This document shows, one piece after another, positions 63,912-64,000 of a stretch of DNA of 64,000 bases. The position numbers and the translations under genes are program-made. This DNA comes from Clostridiaceae bacterium (GTDB taxonomy: Bacteria > Bacillota > Clostridia > Lachnospirales > Lachnospiraceae), in NCBI GenBank assembly GCA_910575795.1, contig CAJTGE010000002.1, positions 157,802 through 221,801 on the forward strand, given 5' to 3'. The notes below the pieces were generated by a model. That model had not been told where the DNA came from. It saw only the letters and a list, made by a program, of their open reading frames with translations, and searched no databases. Each line of letters begins with the position of its first letter. Within the stretch, counting starts at the first letter, position 1.

Positions 63912-64000
63912 GGTATACCTCCTCTTATACTAAGTTTCCGGATGCATCTTTATACTGAAAGTATAGACGATCTTGCGCTAATGTACAATATTTTCCCAAA

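Overview
The window looks like a chromosomal segment of an endospore-forming gut Clostridia bacterium, most likely Lachnospiraceae. Support: a spoIIID gene, the Gram-positive rimP-nusA-ylxR-ylxQ-infB-rbfA order, lipoproteins with LAGC lipoboxes, strong AAGGAGG ribosome binding sites, DUF4250 and DUF3842 genes, and a fairly high GC for Clostridia. The species cannot be fixed from sequence alone.

Left third (1-23.3 kb), mostly + strand housekeeping genes: the 3' part of glgA, an HD hydrolase, a PAP2-like membrane protein, a CmpB-type membrane protein, maf and a Cof-type HAD phosphatase, a parvulin-like lipoprotein, a NagZ-like hexosaminidase, an opposing secreted M14 carboxypeptidase, spoIIID with a SigE-type promoter, a PrcB-like lipoprotein, cardiolipin synthase, plsC-pheA (overlapping), a DUF815 ATPase, ppx and ppk, and an alanine/glycine:cation symporter.

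Accessory block (23.3-32.1 kb): a SsuB/SsuC-like ABC transporter whose permease gene is split by a ~4.8 kb element (23567-28382). The element carries a large serine recombinase, a coupled 54-aa ORF, a decayed AAA/nuclease gene and an unrecognised 506-aa protein with a C-terminal membrane segment. Joining the two outer flanks at a 2-bp TT core restores the permease frame. Beyond the ABC ATPase lies a decayed two-gene DUF262/AAA-ATPase module.

Middle (32.1-48.2 kb): a nitrilase, a radical SAM/SPASM protein, the translation operon rimP-nusA-rnpM-ylxQ-infB-rbfA-nrnA-truB-ribF from a strong SigA-like promoter, DUF3842, and carB without carA. The IF2 linker holds a 12-residue Arg/Gly-rich tandem repeat.

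Right third (48.2-64 kb): a 2-hydroxyacid dehydrogenase and GltS-like symporter divergent from an AraC regulator; a polar amino-acid ABC operon; two tyrosine recombinases bounded by imperfect 56-bp direct repeats, one with an in-frame 18-bp VNTR coding Asn-Thr-Asn-Lys hexapeptides; a secreted cell-wall-binding repeat protein; an IS200/IS605 element; an inverted, mutated remnant of a second cell-wall-binding gene; and an AAA-ATPase/PD-(D/E)XK protein running to the right edge.

Intergenic spaces hold several long palindromes. Three of them (29970, 52080, 56228) are 150-156 bp MITE-like copies flanked by TTA. Their stems keep pairing through compensatory changes, and one copy sits inside an older palindrome that is restored exactly when the copy is removed.
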